Part shown: one piece after another, positions 21,756 to 23,423 of the stretch
Position numbering within the stretch: the stretch's first letter is position 1
Layout of the letters: every line of letters begins with the position of its first letter
Source of the DNA: a virus
Reading direction: 5' to 3' (one strand)
Virus record (IMG/VR): IMGVR_UViG_3300036853_000043
Location: 1 to 23,423 of that record
DNA length: 23,423 bases
Notes under the pieces: model-generated
Told to the model about the DNA's origin: nothing
What the model saw: only the letters and a program-made list of their open reading frames with translations
Databases searched by the model: none
Program-made: the position numbers and the translations under genes

Positions 21756-22234
21756 TGGCCTTCGCGGAAAACACGAGCGTATCGGTCGAGAAATCGCGGG
21801 CCGAAATTGAACGGCTCTTGATGCGCCATCGGTGCACGAAATTCATGTGCGGCACCGACAACGAGCAACACCGCGCGACGGTGCAATTTCAAGCGAACAA
21901 CCGGATCATCCGCTTCGAAATCGCACTGCCCAATCCGGCCGATCCAGCCTACCGAAAGATCAAGAACAGCTATCTCCAGCGGTCGAGCGCGGGCATCGAG
22001 AAGGTGGTCGATCAAGCCAGCCGAACCCGCTGGCGCGCGCTGCTCCTGGTGATCAAAGCGAAGCTCGAATCGATCGAGAGTGGGATCGCGACGTTCGAAG
22101 ATGAATTCCTCGCCCACATCGTGCTACCGAACCAGCAAACCGTCGCCGAGTACATCGGCCCGGCAGTCGAGCGGATGTACAAAACCGGCGTGATGCCGCC
22201 GGCCGACCGTCAACTGACGAGCGGGGACGTATGA
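21755..22234 (+). CDS. Conserved phage protein of unknown function
   Basis: A 159-aa protein with the characteristic start ENTSVSVEKSRAEIERLLMR and core HRATVQFQANNRIIRFEIAL, followed by RTRWRALLLVIKAKLESIES and FLAHIVLPNQQTVAEYI. I recognise it as a widespread phage and mobile-element protein that is commonly found with replication and DNA-repair genes; its function is not known to me. It overlaps the PEP-CTERM stop by one base (TGATG) and the next gene by ATGA. Confidence 0.85.
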   Translation: MAFAENTSVSVEKSRAEIERLLMRHRCTKFMCGTDNEQHRATVQFQANNRIIRFEIALPNPADPAYRKIKNSYLQRSSAGIEKVVDQASRTRWRALLLVIKAKLESIESGIATFEDEFLAHIVLPNQQTVAEYIGPAVERMYKTGVMPPADRQLTSGDV

Positions 22235-22452
22235 CGGGCCCGATCGCGCGCGTCACGTGTCCAGGTTGCGGCGGCCTGTTCGCGCGGCGCCTGGACGGCC
22301 GCACGCCGTACCGGCATGTCTGCTGCACCGATCCGACCTGGCGGCCGGCGCCGCGCGCGCGCTGTCGCTGCGGCGCGTATCTGACTCGGAGCGTCCTCGA
22401 CGCGGTGTATTGCCGGAAGTGTGATCGCCGGCGAACCTTGACGAAGCCATGA
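22231..22452 (+). CDS. Small cysteine-rich zinc-finger protein
   Basis: A 73-aa protein with CPGC, then CC, CRC and CRKC, which would allow two zinc-binding knuckles. Highly basic, so nucleic-acid binding is plausible. It is fully embedded in the operon by ATGA overlaps at both ends. It is one of several small zinc-type proteins in this genome. Confidence 0.75.
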   Translation: MTGPIARVTCPGCGGLFARRLDGRTPYRHVCCTDPTWRPAPRARCRCGAYLTRSVLDAVYCRKCDRRRTLTKP

Positions 22453-22676
22453 ATTCTGACGAGCGATTCATCGTCGCCGAAGTGTCCAAGAATTGGAAAG
22501 ACGGGCAAGAACTGACCCCTGGCTCGGGTCTGCTCGCGCAGCAATTCGAGCGCGTGATCGCTGTGAACGAGGCTCGCGGCTACCGGCTCGTCGAGTGGCG
22601 CCTTCATCGGCTGATGACGGGCCCGAATGAAATGAACGAAACGATCATCGCCCTGTTCGAACGCGCGGTGGTCTAG
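22449..22676 (+). CDS. Small conserved phage protein
   Basis: A 75-aa protein with SGLLAQQFERVIAVNEARGY, then LVEWRLHRLM and MNETIIALFER, a pattern seen in small phage proteins near the right end of the early region. It looks like a compact alpha/beta fold. Function is unknown. ATGA overlap with the zinc-finger gene; followed by a 33-base gap. Confidence 0.75.
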   Translation: MNSDERFIVAEVSKNWKDGQELTPGSGLLAQQFERVIAVNEARGYRLVEWRLHRLMTGPNEMNETIIALFERAVV

Positions 22677-22709
22677 GCGCAGAATCACACACCCAAAAGG
22701 GAGAGACAC

Positions 22710-22985
22710 ATGGACCGACCGAAGAACGAGATCGACGTACAAGAAACGCTCGACAAGTACCTCGAGGAGAACCCCGTCGTTCAGCAGTACGTGATGAAGA
22801 TCTACTACGTGCCCTCCGGCGCTGAGATTCCGCCCGCCGCGACGCATATGGTTCGGCTCACGGCCGTCGACGAGCCCACGCTCGAGCTCCGCCTGGGCGT
22901 CGTCGCCACGCCGAACACGACGGCGATTGCGAACGCCCTCCTCGGACTCATCGGCGCCGCGGCGCCCGATCCGAAGGAGCAATGA
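22710..22985 (+). CDS. Hypothetical protein
   Basis: A 91-aa acidic protein with a helical N-terminus (VQETLDKYLEENPVVQQYVM) and a beta-rich middle (THMVRLTAVDEPTLELRLGV). A strong ribosome site (GGGAGAG) precedes its ATG, unusual here where most genes are coupled by overlap, so it may be expressed more highly. It overlaps the HNH gene by ATGA. No family recognised. Confidence 0.7.
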   Translation: MDRPKNEIDVQETLDKYLEENPVVQQYVMKIYYVPSGAEIPPAATHMVRLTAVDEPTLELRLGVVATPNTTAIANALLGLIGAAAPDPKEQ

Positions 22986-23335
22986 AGTTCTGCGACGAAC
23001 CGGGCTGCGGCGCGCTGGTGGCTCGCGGCCGCTGCGCGACGCACGCCCGGGTCGTCGACCGTGCCCGCGGGTCGCGCCAGGCGCGCGGCTACGGGAACCG
23101 CTGGGCCCGACGTGCCCAATTGTTTCGCGCCCAGTACCCGCTCTGCGGGAACCGCCCACGCGGCCAGGTGCCCGTGATGTCCCAGTGCTTCGACGAGCAG
23201 CGGGTCACGCTCGGCGCCCATGTTGATCACGTCGTCCCGCATCGAGGGGACGAGGCGCTGTTCTGGGATGAACTCGGAAACTGGCAAACGCTCTGTGCCG
23301 CCTGTCACACGCGGAAGTCCGGCGCGGGATTGTGA
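22982..23335 (+). CDS. HNH endonuclease, HK97 gp74-like
   Basis: A 117-aa nuclease. The N-terminus holds likely zinc ligands (C4, C9, C18, H21) before RGYGNRWARRAQLFRAQYPL, a signature of the HK97 gp74-type family. The catalytic ββα-metal motif is AHVDHVVPH (H80, D82, H83) followed by N100 and CAACH (C105, C108, H109). In HK97-type phages this enzyme works with terminase to cut cos and start packaging. It lies at the far right of the window and terminase at the far left, which supports the two ends being joined in the phage. Confidence 0.9.
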   Translation: MKFCDEPGCGALVARGRCATHARVVDRARGSRQARGYGNRWARRAQLFRAQYPLCGNRPRGQVPVMSQCFDEQRVTLGAHVDHVVPHRGDEALFWDELGNWQTLCAACHTRKSGAGL

Positions 23336-23423
23336 CGCCGTCGCGCCGCGTGCGCACGGTCGTCGTCGGCGCGCGCCGGCGGGGGGGGGGCGTGTCCACG
23401 CGCCAGGGGGACGCCCCGGGGAC
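23336..23423. other. Candidate cos-side region with G10 tract
   Basis: About 88 bases after the HNH gene contain a run of ten G (23381-23390), dense palindromic GC such as GCGCGCGCC, and two copies of GGGGAC (23407-23412 and 23418-23423). No complete gene is seen. In HK97-type genomes the cohesive-end site lies here, between HNH and small terminase. The exact cut site cannot be placed from one sequence. Confidence 0.4.

Noticed and set aside
1-23423. Host chromosome flanking a prophage
   Set aside because: No ordinary housekeeping gene is seen; the only host-like gene (PEP-CTERM) is inside a phage operon, and attP is internal.

Overview
The window is essentially a whole temperate tailed phage genome of the HK97-fold, long non-contractile tail (siphovirus) type, in its unintegrated form. 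Three observations support this. Head and tail genes run in order from a P27-family small terminase to tail-tip and fibre proteins. A tyrosine integrase lies on the opposite strand. Beside the integrase is an internal phage attachment site (attP) made of the 3' half of a tRNA-Arg(TCT) gene flanked by short direct repeats. An integrated prophage would have this tRNA piece at its two ends, not in the middle. The HNH nuclease at the right end and the small terminase near the left end are neighbours in HK97-type genomes, so the two window ends are probably adjacent across a cos or circular junction.

The DNA is strongly GC-rich. A secreted protein with a PEP-CTERM sorting tail indicates a Gram-negative host that has an exosortase. 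The form of the tail (VPEPAT, hydrophobic stretch, RRRR) and the base composition would suit Acidobacteriota or similar soil or water bacteria, but that host assignment is only an inference.

Layout. (1) 89-3231: small zinc-ribbon and basic proteins, terminase small and large subunits, and a ribbon-helix-helix-like protein. (2) 3242-9086: a fused prohead protease-major capsid protein, then the portal (an unusual order), a collagen-like head-fibre candidate, head-tail connectors, head closure and tail completion. (3) 9101-15187: tail tube protein, tail assembly chaperones joined by a predicted -1 frameshift on A9, tape measure, a large tail-tip protein with inserted repeat domains, and a fibre protein. 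(4) 15226-15636: a single-membrane-span protein. (5) 15640-15940: attP with palindromes and arm-like repeats. (6) 15905-16147 (+): an excisionase-like HTH protein. (7) 16148-17959 (-): integrase and two small genes downstream of it. (8) 17960-18215: control region with a near-consensus rightward promoter. (9) 18216-23335 (+): early genes, including an HTH protein, a replication-type protein, a DnaA-box-like cluster, a lipoprotein, a DUF1064 nuclease, the PEP-CTERM protein, several conserved small phage proteins and the HNH nuclease.

Most genes overlap by ATGA, GTGA or TAATG, so each arm is probably read as long, translationally coupled transcripts. I found no recognisable endolysin, holin, CI-type repressor, helicase or polymerase. 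Either the lysis and lysogeny-control genes are divergent or they lie outside the window. The most unusual content is the pair of exported proteins (lipoprotein and PEP-CTERM protein) in the early region, which could change the host surface.
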